From: Aequorivita capsosiphonis DSM 23843
GTDB lineage: Bacteria > Bacteroidota > Bacteroidia > Flavobacteriales > Flavobacteriaceae
Assembly (NCBI RefSeq): GCF_000429125.1
Contig: NZ_AUBG01000007.1
Coordinates: 124,001 to 188,000 of the forward strand
Direction: 5' to 3'
Length of the DNA: 64,000 nt
Part shown: piece after piece, positions 44,645 through 53,223 of the stretch
How the letters are laid out: every line of letters starts with the position of its first letter
Position numbering within the stretch: position 1 is the stretch's first letter
The notes under the pieces: model-generated
Database searches by the model: none
What the model was told of the DNA's origin: nothing
The model's input: the letters and a program-made list of their open reading frames with translations, nothing else
Made by a program: the position numbers and the translations under genes

Positions 44645-45298
44645 TTATGCCTTGTTGGCAACCAAGGAAAGTGTAATCGTCATCGTATCGTCAATAAACT
44701 TATCTCCTAAATTTGGAAATATTGATTTTGAGCCAAAATTCACATCCCATTTTGTTCTGTCTAATTCAAAAGTCTCACTCTTTAGCATCATTTTATCTCC
44801 ATCCATAGTTACAGATGCAGGAAATTCAACAGCATTGGTTTTGTCTTTAATGGTCAAGTTTCCTTTTACCACATTATTTTCAATACCTGTCATTTCAAAT
44901 TTTGCAGATGGGTATTCCTTCACATTGAAAAAATCACCTTCTTTCCCGTCTGCCGTACCTTTAAGGTGAGCTTCAAGACCTGCTTTATCATCGCCTTCCA
45001 AGTCTTGAACGTTGATAGTATTCATATCAATTATAAAATTTCCAGCTTCAACATTTCCTTCGTTAAGATGAAAAACTCCTGAAGAAAGCGCTATTGTTCC
45101 GTTATGTGTTTTGGTTGGTTTTGAACCTTCCCACATAATTTGTGAAGCGGCTGGATCTACCGTGTATTCCACTGCCATTTCTGTTGCTTCGGCTGCTTGT
45201 TCCGTTGCAACTTCGGTATCTTTTTCAGCGTTTTTGCAAGAGAATGCTCCCACTGCAACAAAGGCTAACATTGTAATTTTTAAAGATGTTGATTTCAT
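44645..45298 (-). CDS. YceI-family lipoprotein
   Basis: The 217-residue protein has a lipoprotein signal ending at VGAFSC. The mature part is the YceI lipocalin-like barrel: YTVDPAASQIMWEGSKPTKT, GTADGKEGDFFNVKEYPSAK and ETFELDRTKWDVNFGSKS. Family members bind long-chain isoprenoids. It is followed by a shared bidirectional terminator. Confidence 0.92.
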   Translation of the reverse strand: MKSTSLKITMLAFVAVGAFSCKNAEKDTEVATEQAAEATEMAVEYTVDPAASQIMWEGSKPTKTHNGTIALSSGVFHLNEGNVEAGNFIIDMNTINVQDLEGDDKAGLEAHLKGTADGKEGDFFNVKEYPSAKFEMTGIENNVVKGNLTIKDKTNAVEFPASVTMDGDKMMLKSETFELDRTKWDVNFGSKSIFPNLGDKFIDDTMTITLSLVANKA

Positions 45299-45324
45299 AA
45301 TTATTGGTTTTTATAATGGACGGC

Positions 45325-45332
45325 AAACATAA
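45325..45332 (-). promoter_or_regulatory. -7 box of the yceI-like gene
   Basis: The minus strand reads TATGTTTG, an exact TAnnTTTG match, 26 bp before the start codon. Confidence 0.5.
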
Positions 45333-45385
45333 GTTTAATATATATGATTTTTCTTAAAGTATTATTAAATTAAAAGCCGTGACAT

Positions 45386-45418
45386 TTTGACATTTTAGCA
45401 CAAATGGCAGTACTTTTG
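45386..45418 (+). promoter_or_regulatory. Promoter of grpE-dnaJ (TTTG-N21-TACTTTTG)
   Basis: TTTG at 45386-45389 and TACTTTTG at 45411-45418 are 21 bp apart. The -7 box is 33 bp before ATG 45452. No CIRCE or other heat-shock operator is seen. Confidence 0.7.
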
Positions 45419-45451
45419 CTCCCTTCAGAAAAAAATGAAACAAACGCTATT

Positions 45452-46000
45452 ATGAGCAAAAATGATAAATTCAAAGAAGACCACGAAGAAGAAGTGGTTT
45501 TCGAAGATAAAGGAATAAACGAGCAGGAAATTGCCGAAGAAAATGTGACTGATGCTCTTTCTGAGCTACAAGACGAATTTCAACGCGAAAAAGATCGGTA
45601 TTTACGACTTTTCGCTGAATTTGAAAATTATAAGAAACGTACTTCTCGTGAACGTATTGAAATGTTCAAGACAGCAGGAGAGGACGTAATAGGTTCTTTA
45701 CTCCCAATATTGGACGATTTTGAGCGTGCTTTAAAGGAAATTGAATCTATGGAGGATGACAGTCATTTTAAAGGTGTTGGCCTAATAAATAATAAACTTC
45801 GCGAAACTTTGCGTAACAAAGGCTTAGAGCTTATGAACGTGAAACCTGGCGATACTTTTGACGCAGATTCACACGAAGCAATTACACAAATTCCAGCTCC
45901 AGAAAAGAAGCTAAAAGGTAAAATTATTGATATAGTGGAAAAGGGCTACACCCTTGGCGATAAAATAATCCGCTACCCAAAAGTTGTTATAGGACAGTAA
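45452..46000 (+). CDS. grpE: Nucleotide exchange factor GrpE
   Basis: GrpE releases ADP from DnaK. I use ATG 45452 because the promoter covers the longer start at 45404. The protein has a long N-terminal helix (DALSELQDEFQREKDRYLRL), the conserved FAEFENYKKRTSRERIEM, DVIGSLLPILDDFERAL, and the C-terminal beta domain ending DKIIRYPKVVIGQ. It is followed by dnaJ two bases later. Confidence 0.96.
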   Translation: MSKNDKFKEDHEEEVVFEDKGINEQEIAEENVTDALSELQDEFQREKDRYLRLFAEFENYKKRTSRERIEMFKTAGEDVIGSLLPILDDFERALKEIESMEDDSHFKGVGLINNKLRETLRNKGLELMNVKPGDTFDADSHEAITQIPAPEKKLKGKIIDIVEKGYTLGDKIIRYPKVVIGQ

Positions 46001-46002
46001 AT

Positions 46003-47118
46003 ATGAAGGAAGATTATTACGAAATATTAGAGATTTCAAAAAGTGCGACGGCTGCTGAAGTTAAAAAAGCATACCGAAAAAAAGCGATAAAACATCACCC
46101 TGATAAAAATCCTGGCGACCACGAAGCAGAAGCCAAGTTTAAAAAAGCAGCTGAAGCTTATGAGGTGCTTGGGGACCCCAATAAACGTTCCCGTTATGAC
46201 CAATACGGTCACCAAGCCTTTGAAGGCGGCGGTGGCTTTGGCGGCGGCGGAATGAATATGGACGATATCTTTAGTCAGTTTGGAGATATTTTCGGTAGTG
46301 GTTTCGGCGGTGGCGGCTTCGGCGGAGGTTTTGGTGGCGGCGGCCGCAGAACCGTAAAGGGAAGCAATTTGCGAATTCGCGTGCAACTTTCACTGGAAGA
46401 AATAGCCACTGGTGTTGAGAAAAAAATAAAAGTAAAACGCAAGAAACTTGCAAAGGGAACAACCTATAAAACCTGTTCTACTTGTAACGGGCAAGGGCAG
46501 GTAACGCGAATTCAAAATACAATTTTGGGACGTATGCAAACATCCGCAACCTGTAGTGCTTGTGGAGGTTTGGGTCAAGTTGTTGATTCTAAGCCGCCAA
46601 ATGCAGATGCTGAAGGAATGTTGTTGACTGAAGAAACAGTTTCCATCAAGATTCCGGCTGGTGTTGTTGACGGAATGCAGCTCAAAGTTTCTGGAAAAGG
46701 AAACGATGCTCCAGGTGATGGAATTCCAGGAGATCTTTTGGTAGCCATAGAAGAAAAACCACATGACAGATTACAGCGTGAAGGCGATAACCTACATTAC
46801 GATTTATATATAAGTATTTCTGATGCAGTATTGGGAACTTCTAAAGAAATAGAGACCGTTACTGGGAAAGTTCGTATAAAAATTGATGCTGGCGCCCAAA
46901 GTGGTAAAATTTTGCGTCTTCGAAATAAAGGAATTCCAAGTATTAATGGATATGGAACCGGTGATTTATTGGTTCACGTAAATGTTTGGACACCAAAATC
47001 ACTTTCAAAAGAACAAAAGGAATTTTTTGAAAGAATGAGTGATGACGAGCATTTCGAGCCGAAGCCAGAGAAGGAGGATAAGTCCTTTTTTGAAAAAGTT
47101 AAAGATATGTTCTCTTAA
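46003..47118 (+). CDS. dnaJ: DnaJ with reduced zinc domain
   Basis: The 371-residue protein has an intact J domain with HHPDKNPGD, a Gly/Phe region (FGGGGMNMDDIFSQFGDIFG), and the C-terminal substrate-binding domains. The zinc domain normally has four CxxCxGxG repeats. Only the two central ones are visible: C158-S-T-C161-NGQG and C184-S-A-C187-GGLG. The first and fourth positions hold KRKKLAKGTT and SKPPNADAEG instead. In class A DnaJ, repeats 1 and 4 build zinc centre I, and 2 and 3 build centre II. This protein thus appears to keep centre II only. Confidence 0.93.
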   Translation: MKEDYYEILEISKSATAAEVKKAYRKKAIKHHPDKNPGDHEAEAKFKKAAEAYEVLGDPNKRSRYDQYGHQAFEGGGGFGGGGMNMDDIFSQFGDIFGSGFGGGGFGGGFGGGGRRTVKGSNLRIRVQLSLEEIATGVEKKIKVKRKKLAKGTTYKTCSTCNGQGQVTRIQNTILGRMQTSATCSACGGLGQVVDSKPPNADAEGMLLTEETVSIKIPAGVVDGMQLKVSGKGNDAPGDGIPGDLLVAIEEKPHDRLQREGDNLHYDLYISISDAVLGTSKEIETVTGKVRIKIDAGAQSGKILRLRNKGIPSINGYGTGDLLVHVNVWTPKSLSKEQKEFFERMSDDEHFEPKPEKEDKSFFEKVKDMFS

Positions 47119-47206
47119 TTAAACGTTAAATAGATATTTTTATATATATTTGAAAGGTCGCTTCGACTTAGAAGTGATATTTTTCTTTTTCATAGCAATT
47201 TTTTTT

Positions 47207-47246
47207 CCCACCCAAGAATTTATTTTTTTGGGTGGGTTTTGCTTTT
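47207..47246 (+). terminator. Terminator after dnaJ
   Basis: CCCACCCAA and TTGGGTGGG form a perfect 9-bp stem with a 12-nt loop, followed by TTTTGCTTTT. It lies 89 bp after the dnaJ stop. Confidence 0.85.
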
Positions 47247-47283
47247 AAGCAAGCCCCTAACCCCTAAAGTTTGCAGAAACGAT

Positions 47284-47332
47284 CATCCGTCATCTAGCAT
47301 CGGTCATTCTGCAACCTTCATCCGTCCCCCGT
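47284..47332. repeat. Degenerate heptamer array, consensus CATCCGT
   Basis: Seven contiguous heptamers read CATCCGT, CATCTAG, CATCGGT, CATTCTG, CAACCTT, CATCCGT and CCCCCGT. A CCCCTAA pair lies just before them (47254-47267). Confidence 0.75.
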
Positions 47333-47453
47333 ATTATTTCTTTCCTCTTTTTTCTCTCCTCTAATTCATTTATCTAAAAAAATCATAAATCTTGCCTTCT
47401 TTCGAGTACTACGATTCTCAAATCAATATATTTACATACTTCAATTAAAATCT

Positions 47454-48380
47454 ATGGAAAAACTTTTAGTAGTCAACAATGTCTCCAAAAACTACGGTAA
47501 TTATAAGGCACTTAACGATGTGTCAATAGAAGTGGAAAAAGGAAGCATCTTTGGCTTGTTGGGGCCTAATGGCGCAGGTAAAACAACCTTGATACGCATT
47601 ATTAATCAAATTACCATGCCAGATTCGGGTTCTATCATTTTGGACGGAGAACCATTGCAGCCTCATCATATTCAAAATATAGGCTATCTTCCTGAAGAGC
47701 GAGGGCTATATAAAACAATGAAAGTTGGCGAGCAAGTTCTTTACTTGGCGCAACTAAAAGGACTTACAAAACAGGAAGCAAAGCATAGGCTAAAATACTG
47801 GTTTGACAGACTGGAAATTGGCGATTGGTGGGACAAAAAAATCCAGGAACTTTCCAAGGGAATGGCACAAAAAATCCAGTTTGTGGTTACAGTGCTTCAC
47901 AACCCTAAGCTTTTGATCTTTGATGAGCCTTTTAGCGGTTTTGATCCTATAAATGCAAACCTTATAAAAGATGAAATCTTAAAACTTCGTGACGATGGGG
48001 CAACCGTAATTTTTTCTACCCACCGTATGGAATCTGTTGAAGAAATGTGTGATCATATTGCCTTAATTCATAAATCTAATAAAATACTGGATGGAAAATT
48101 AGTGGATATTAAGCGTCAGTACAAAAACAATGTTTTTGAAATTGGTTTGTCTACGCCAGATCACGCCGCAACTTCGGCCTTGTTGAAAGAAAAATTTGAA
48201 ATTTTTCCTGCAACGTTTAAAAGTATAAATAACGAATTGCAATACAAGGTAAAAGTGCCGGACTCCATAGCTATCAATGATTTTGTAAACTACCTCACTT
48301 CGCAAGGGCAATTGACTCATTTTGTTGAGGTCATTCCTTCGGCCAGCGATATTTTTATTGAAACCATACAAAAAAACTAA
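47454..48380 (+). CDS. ABC-2 transporter ATPase (NatA-like)
   Basis: The 308-residue ATPase has Walker A GLLGPNGAGKTTLI, signature ELSKGMAQKIQ and Walker B LLIFDEPFSGFDP, then a C-terminal DUF4162-like extension (from FEIGLSTPDHAATSALLKEK). It pairs with the permease gene six bases downstream. NatAB-type systems export Na+ or other compounds; the substrate here is not known. Confidence 0.93.
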   Translation: MEKLLVVNNVSKNYGNYKALNDVSIEVEKGSIFGLLGPNGAGKTTLIRIINQITMPDSGSIILDGEPLQPHHIQNIGYLPEERGLYKTMKVGEQVLYLAQLKGLTKQEAKHRLKYWFDRLEIGDWWDKKIQELSKGMAQKIQFVVTVLHNPKLLIFDEPFSGFDPINANLIKDEILKLRDDGATVIFSTHRMESVEEMCDHIALIHKSNKILDGKLVDIKRQYKNNVFEIGLSTPDHAATSALLKEKFEIFPATFKSINNELQYKVKVPDSIAINDFVNYLTSQGQLTHFVEVIPSASDIFIETIQKN

Positions 48381-48386
48381 AGAACG

Positions 48387-49694
48387 ATGAACCATCTTCC
48401 TCTTATCATCAAAAGAGAATACCTTACCAAGATTCGCAATAAATCGTTTATAATAATGACGTTTTTAAGCCCGCTTATTTTTGTGGGTATTTTTGCGTTG
48501 GTAGCCTATTTGTCTAGCTTAAACAATGATACCGTTCGAAATATTGTGGTTTTGGACGATAGTGGGTTGTTTGTTGATGAATTCAACAACACACCGCATT
48601 TACAGTATAAAATTCTTTCTGACACTGCTTTCCCTGAAGCTAAAAAGGAAGCCGAAACCCAAGATATCTATGGCTTTCTTTATATTCCAAAAACAGAAAA
48701 CCTAGATGATCTTTCGAAGGAAATAACATTCTATTCTACAGATTCGCCTTCGGTTTCTCTGATGGGGGATATCAACAAGTTGCTAGAAAATAAAGTGAAT
48801 ACCATGAAATTGAAGGAAGCAGGAATTGATTCCGAAACCATCAAAAACCTTCATATAAATATTAGAGCCAATCAAGAGACCTTCGGGGGGCAAGAGACTT
48901 CAAAGCTGGGCTCTGGTCTCAAGCTGATATTTGGAGGAGCGGCTGGTTACCTACTTTTCATGTTTATCATTATTTATGGTAATATGATTATGCGAAGTGT
49001 GATTGAGGAGAAAACCAGCAGGGTGATAGAAGTGATTATTTCATCGGTAAAACCTAGAGTACTGCTTTTGGGAAAAATATTCGGAACCACGTTGGCAGGA
49101 ATAACACAATTTTTGATTTGGGTAGTTCTCATTTTGGTTTTGATGACGGCAGTAACATCTATTTTTGGAATAGACCCCACGGCTGGATCACCAACTGCAC
49201 AGATGGTAGACCAAAATGTTAACGGCGGAACCCAACAAATGATGCAAGATATAATGATGGAAATAAACAATTTGCCAATCGCCAATTTGATTGTGATGTT
49301 TATTCTTTTCTTTATCGGCGGTTATTTATTATATGCCTCGCTTTATGCTTCAGTAGGTGCTGCGGTAGATAGCGAAACAGACACGCAACAATTTATGATG
49401 CCTATTTTAATGCCGCTTATTTTGGCGGTTTATGTAGGGTTTTTCACCGTTATCGATAATCCACATGGCATGGTTTCACAGGTGTTTTCCTATATTCCTT
49501 TTACTTCACCGGTGGTTATGTTAATGCGAATACCATTCGGTGTGCCGCTTTGGCAACAAATTGTTTCGGTAGTAATTCTCTTTGCAACTTTTATCGGTAT
49601 GGTGTGGTTTGCTGCGAAGATTTATAGAGTTGGTATTTTGATGTATGGAAAGAAACCAACTTATAAGGAAATCTTTAAATGGCTTAAATATTAA
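48387..49694 (+). CDS. ABC-2 transporter permease (NatB-like)
   Basis: The 435-residue permease has an N-terminal helix (SFIIMTFLSPLIFVGIFALV), a large extracytoplasmic domain (residues 45-175) and a C-terminal cluster of about six helices. MRSVIEEKTSRVIEVIISSV after the first internal helix is the typical coupling element of ABC-2 permeases. The ATPase partner lies six bases upstream. Confidence 0.92.
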   Translation: MNHLPLIIKREYLTKIRNKSFIIMTFLSPLIFVGIFALVAYLSSLNNDTVRNIVVLDDSGLFVDEFNNTPHLQYKILSDTAFPEAKKEAETQDIYGFLYIPKTENLDDLSKEITFYSTDSPSVSLMGDINKLLENKVNTMKLKEAGIDSETIKNLHINIRANQETFGGQETSKLGSGLKLIFGGAAGYLLFMFIIIYGNMIMRSVIEEKTSRVIEVIISSVKPRVLLLGKIFGTTLAGITQFLIWVVLILVLMTAVTSIFGIDPTAGSPTAQMVDQNVNGGTQQMMQDIMMEINNLPIANLIVMFILFFIGGYLLYASLYASVGAAVDSETDTQQFMMPILMPLILAVYVGFFTVIDNPHGMVSQVFSYIPFTSPVVMLMRIPFGVPLWQQIVSVVILFATFIGMVWFAAKIYRVGILMYGKKPTYKEIFKWLKY

Positions 49695-49873
49695 TCGTTT
49701 CAATTTTTCAGAATTACGTATAAACAGTGAAATATGTCTTGGTGTCAGTGCGTTGTTAAAAGAAAATAATATTGCTATTCATTTTCCAAGAAAAAAATGT
49801 TCGTCTATTGTCAATACCCATTTCAAAAACTGACGTAACGGATTTTTTTGGGGACTTAAAAAAAAAGAAATAT

Positions 49874-50794
49874 ATGATCAAAAGAAGCAATTTCATAATT
49901 GTACTCTTTGTGCTTTTGGCTATGGAAATGACGGCTCAAACCACAGACTTGGCGCGAGTTGAATACATGAATCTTCCGTATTCAAAATCTGATAATTCCT
50001 TACAGCGATACCGTGCTTTGGTCCAGGTGCCGATTCCGCTAGATAAAGATCGAAAGAGAATAGTTGTATTGGGTTTCGAATATCGTTATGTGGATGTAAA
50101 TTTAAAGGATACCGAAGATGTTTTTGCTTTAGATAAGAATTTAGTAACTTCTGCTCAGCAAATTGATGCCTACTTGGGATATGTCTGGAAACACAATGAA
50201 AATTGGCGATTCGGAACAAAGGCGGGTGTGAAGATCCAAAGTGATTTTGAAGGAAAGCTATTGAGCGACGATTTTATATATGAGGTTGGCGTATTTGCCA
50301 TAAACGATATGACCGATGATGTACCTGAAGGCGGAAAGCCGTATCGCTTTATCGCGGGACTTCAATATACCACAGTTCCAGGAAGATGGTATCCATTGCC
50401 AATTATAAATTATTTTAGAGAATTTCACCCTAATTGGACCTATACCATTGGAGTCCCAAAATCTAATCTTAGGCATTATTTAAATGACGGACATAAAGAT
50501 GCGATTCAAGCTTTTGCTACATTGGATAATATTTATGCAAATATTCAGCAAAACTTCGTTCCATTAATTGACCAGGGAGAGGATGGGAAAGTTGCCGAAA
50601 GCATACAATTAACGGTCGGTCTTGTTGGTCTGGGCTACGAACACTTTTTTACAGAGCATTTATTGTTTTATGGCTATGCCGCCCATTCCGTTTACAATGA
50701 TTTCCGTTTGGAAGATGGCGATGGGAAAAAAGTATATAAAATCAATACGGTAAATTCCCCTTATTTTAGAGCGGGAATAAAATTTAAATATTAG
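49874..50794 (+). CDS. DUF6268-like outer-membrane protein
   Basis: I use ATG 49874 because it gives a signal peptide (MIKRSNFIIVLFVLLAMEMTAQ); the longer frame from 49772 has no plausible function. The mature part is beta-rich with long amphipathic strands (SLQRYRALVQVPIPLDKDRK, RIVVLGFEYRYVDVNL, YFRAGIKFKY at the end), like a DUF6268 outer-membrane barrel. It ends one base before the response-regulator gene. Confidence 0.8.
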   Translation: MIKRSNFIIVLFVLLAMEMTAQTTDLARVEYMNLPYSKSDNSLQRYRALVQVPIPLDKDRKRIVVLGFEYRYVDVNLKDTEDVFALDKNLVTSAQQIDAYLGYVWKHNENWRFGTKAGVKIQSDFEGKLLSDDFIYEVGVFAINDMTDDVPEGGKPYRFIAGLQYTTVPGRWYPLPIINYFREFHPNWTYTIGVPKSNLRHYLNDGHKDAIQAFATLDNIYANIQQNFVPLIDQGEDGKVAESIQLTVGLVGLGYEHFFTEHLLFYGYAAHSVYNDFRLEDGDGKKVYKINTVNSPYFRAGIKFKY

Positions 50795-50795
50795 A

Positions 50796-51959
50796 ATGTC
50801 AAGAATACTTATAATAGAAGACGAAGCAGCCATTAGAAGGGTTTTAGTGAAAATCCTTAGTGAAGAAAATAAAGGATACGAAGTTTTTGAAGCTGAAGAT
50901 GGCCTTGCTGGAATGGAGATTATCAAGAAAGAAGATTTTGATCTCGTGCTTTGCGATATAAAAATGCCGAAAATGGATGGTGTGGAAGTTTTGGAAGCAG
51001 TGAAAAAGATAAAACCAGAAATACCAATGGTTATGATTTCTGGCCATGGCGACTTAGATACAGCAGTAAACACGATGCGTCTTGGCGCATTTGATTATAT
51101 CTCAAAACCACCAGATTTAAATAGGTTGTTGAATACGGTACGTATTGCATTAGACACCAAAGAACTAGAAGTCGAAAATACGCGCCTAAAAAAGAAGGTT
51201 TCCAAGAACTATCAAATGATTGGAGAATCTTCGGAAATAGAGCAAATTAAGGAAATGATTGAAAAAGTGGCGCCAACGGAGGCCCGCGTTTTGATTGCTG
51301 GCCCCAACGGAACTGGAAAGGAACTTGTTGCACATTGGCTTCATCAAAAAAGTGAACGTAGCAAAGGTCCAATGATAGAAGTTAATTGTGCAGCCATCCC
51401 AAGCGAACTTATTGAAAGTGAGCTTTTCGGTCACGTTAAAGGAGCATTTACTTCTGCCAATAAAGACCGCGCTGGTAAATTTGAAGCCGCTAATGGAGGA
51501 ACTATTTTTTTGGACGAGATTGGTGATATGAGTCTTTCGGCGCAGGCCAAAGTTCTTCGTGCGTTACAGGAAAATAAAGTACAGCGAGTGGGAAGCGATA
51601 GAGATATTAAGGTAGATGTTCGCGTTATTACCGCAACTAATAAGGACTTAAAAAAGGAGATAGAAGAAGGCCGTTTTCGTGAAGATTTATATCACAGATT
51701 GGCAGTTATACTTATAAAAGTCCCATCCCTAAATGATAGACGTAATGATATACCGTTGTTGGTGGATTATTTCACCGGAAAGATTTCAAGCGACCACGGA
51801 ACTACACAAAAGAAATTTACCAGTAAAGCGATAAAACTATTGCAGGAATACGATTGGACAGGAAATATTCGTGAATTACGAAATGTTGTGGAACGTTTAA
51901 TTATCCTGGGAGGGAAGGAAATCACTGAAGAAGACGTAAAACTATTCGCCAGTAAATAA
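50796..51959 (+). CDS. NtrC-type response regulator lacking an HTH
   Basis: The 387-residue protein has a receiver domain (phosphoacceptor D54 in VLCDIKMPKMDG) and an AAA+ domain with Walker A AGPNGTGKELVA, Walker B GGTIFLDEIGD and the arginine block WTGNIRELRNVVERL. It stops right after EEDVKLFASK, so the Fis-type DNA-binding domain is absent. The sigma-54 contact loop reads GAFTSA, not GAFTGA. Both traits suggest a divergent activator. It overlaps no gene and follows the outer-membrane gene by one base, so it may be co-transcribed. Confidence 0.93.
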   Translation: MSRILIIEDEAAIRRVLVKILSEENKGYEVFEAEDGLAGMEIIKKEDFDLVLCDIKMPKMDGVEVLEAVKKIKPEIPMVMISGHGDLDTAVNTMRLGAFDYISKPPDLNRLLNTVRIALDTKELEVENTRLKKKVSKNYQMIGESSEIEQIKEMIEKVAPTEARVLIAGPNGTGKELVAHWLHQKSERSKGPMIEVNCAAIPSELIESELFGHVKGAFTSANKDRAGKFEAANGGTIFLDEIGDMSLSAQAKVLRALQENKVQRVGSDRDIKVDVRVITATNKDLKKEIEEGRFREDLYHRLAVILIKVPSLNDRRNDIPLLVDYFTGKISSDHGTTQKKFTSKAIKLLQEYDWTGNIRELRNVVERLIILGGKEITEEDVKLFASK

Positions 51960-52048
51960 CGGAGCGATGCGCGATTGTTCGCTTCCTTGCAATGAAATAA
52001 TAAGTTTATACTAAATTTTATAAATTCGTAAAACCAATAATTATTATT

Positions 52049-52104
52049 CACCCGTCACCCGTCACCCGTCACCCGTCACCCGTCATCCGTCATCCAACAT
52101 CCAA
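52049..52104. repeat. Heptamer array CACCCGT x5 then decayed units
   Basis: Eight contiguous heptamers read CACCCGT five times, CATCCGT once, and CATCCAA twice. The array ends 10 bp before the ppk2 start codon. Confidence 0.95.
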
Positions 52105-52114
52105 CAAAAGCATT

Positions 52115-52993
52115 ATGAAAGAGATAAAAATTGAAGACTTTAAGATTTCTGAGAAAATAAAAATTGATGGAACCAAGACGAAATTCGATTTGGATGCTTC
52201 AAAAAAGGAACTTAAGAAGCATTTAAAGAAAACCCGAAAGGAATTGGGAGATCTTCAAGATAAGCTCTATGCCCACGGAAAATATGCGGTGCTTATTTGT
52301 ATTCAAGGTATGGATACGGCTGGCAAGGATAGCTTAATTCGCGAGGTATTTAAAGATTTTAATGCGCGTGGTGTAATAGTTCACAGTTTTAAAACACCAA
52401 CAGCATTAGAGAAACGCCACGATTATTTATGGAGACATTATATTGCGCTTCCGGAAAGAGGAAAATTTGGTGTTTTCAACCGTACCCATTATGAAAATGT
52501 ATTGGTAACACGTGTTCACCCAGAGTATATTCTTGGTGAAAATTTGCCCGATGTGAATAGTTTGGAAGATATTGATGAAGACTTTTGGGACGAACGTTTT
52601 CAGCAAATCAATAATTTTGAAAAAACGATTCAACAGAATGGAACCATAATCTTTAAATTCTTTTTAAATCTTTCAAAAGATGAACAGAAGCACCGGCAAT
52701 TACGCCGCTTGGACAAGCCGAACAAAAATTGGAAATTTTCTCCAGGTGATCTCGACGAGCGTGAACTTTGGGGTGAATATCAAAAATGCTATGAAGACGC
52801 CATAAACCACACTGCAAATCCACATGCTCCTTGGTATCTTATTCCGTGCGACGATAAAAAAACCTCCCGGGTTATTGTTGCAGATATTATGCTTCAGGAA
52901 CTTAAAAAATATAAAGATATTAAAGAGCCTGAGCTGGATGACGCTATTAAAGACAAGATTTCAGAATACCGCGAACGACTTAAAAATGATTAA
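52115..52993 (+). CDS. ppk2: Polyphosphate kinase 2 family phosphotransferase
   Basis: PPK2 enzymes phosphorylate nucleotides with polyphosphate. The 292-residue single-domain protein has Walker A IQGMDTAGKDSLIREVF, the lid EKRHDYLWRHYIALPERGKF, and the Walker B region GVFNRTHYENVLVTRVHPE. It is most like the short PPK2 forms active on AMP or ADP. A 7-bp repeat array lies directly upstream, where its promoter and leader should be. Confidence 0.93.
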   Translation: MKEIKIEDFKISEKIKIDGTKTKFDLDASKKELKKHLKKTRKELGDLQDKLYAHGKYAVLICIQGMDTAGKDSLIREVFKDFNARGVIVHSFKTPTALEKRHDYLWRHYIALPERGKFGVFNRTHYENVLVTRVHPEYILGENLPDVNSLEDIDEDFWDERFQQINNFEKTIQQNGTIIFKFFLNLSKDEQKHRQLRRLDKPNKNWKFSPGDLDERELWGEYQKCYEDAINHTANPHAPWYLIPCDDKKTSRVIVADIMLQELKKYKDIKEPELDDAIKDKISEYRERLKND

Positions 52994-53188
52994 TTTAAAC
53001 ACTTTTTGTATTTAGAAATATTTTTTAATGTTCCAGTCGCTCTGTGAATAACTGAGTTTTCTTCGAGAAACTAGGTGTTATAGATTTTGCACAGAGGTCC
53101 AAGAATCAGAAAGTTTCACAAAGGATAAAACTAGAAGATACATTTCCAAATAATTACTATTTATATGCAATTAGTTAAAATAGACTTC

Positions 53189-53196
53189 TAATTTTG
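53189..53196 (+). promoter_or_regulatory. -7 box of the M28 peptidase gene
   Basis: TAATTTTG matches TAnnTTTG and overlaps the first codon of the longer M28 frame, which supports ATG 53224 as the start. Confidence 0.5.
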
Positions 53197-53223
53197 TTTC
53201 ACTTCATTTATAAATATATTTTG

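Noticed and set aside
46036-46386. Minus-strand frame opposite the DnaJ Gly/Phe region
   Set aside because: It is a shadow of the GGC/GGT codon run in dnaJ.
52049-52104. CRISPR array
   Set aside because: The units are 7 bp with no spacers and no cas gene is in the window.
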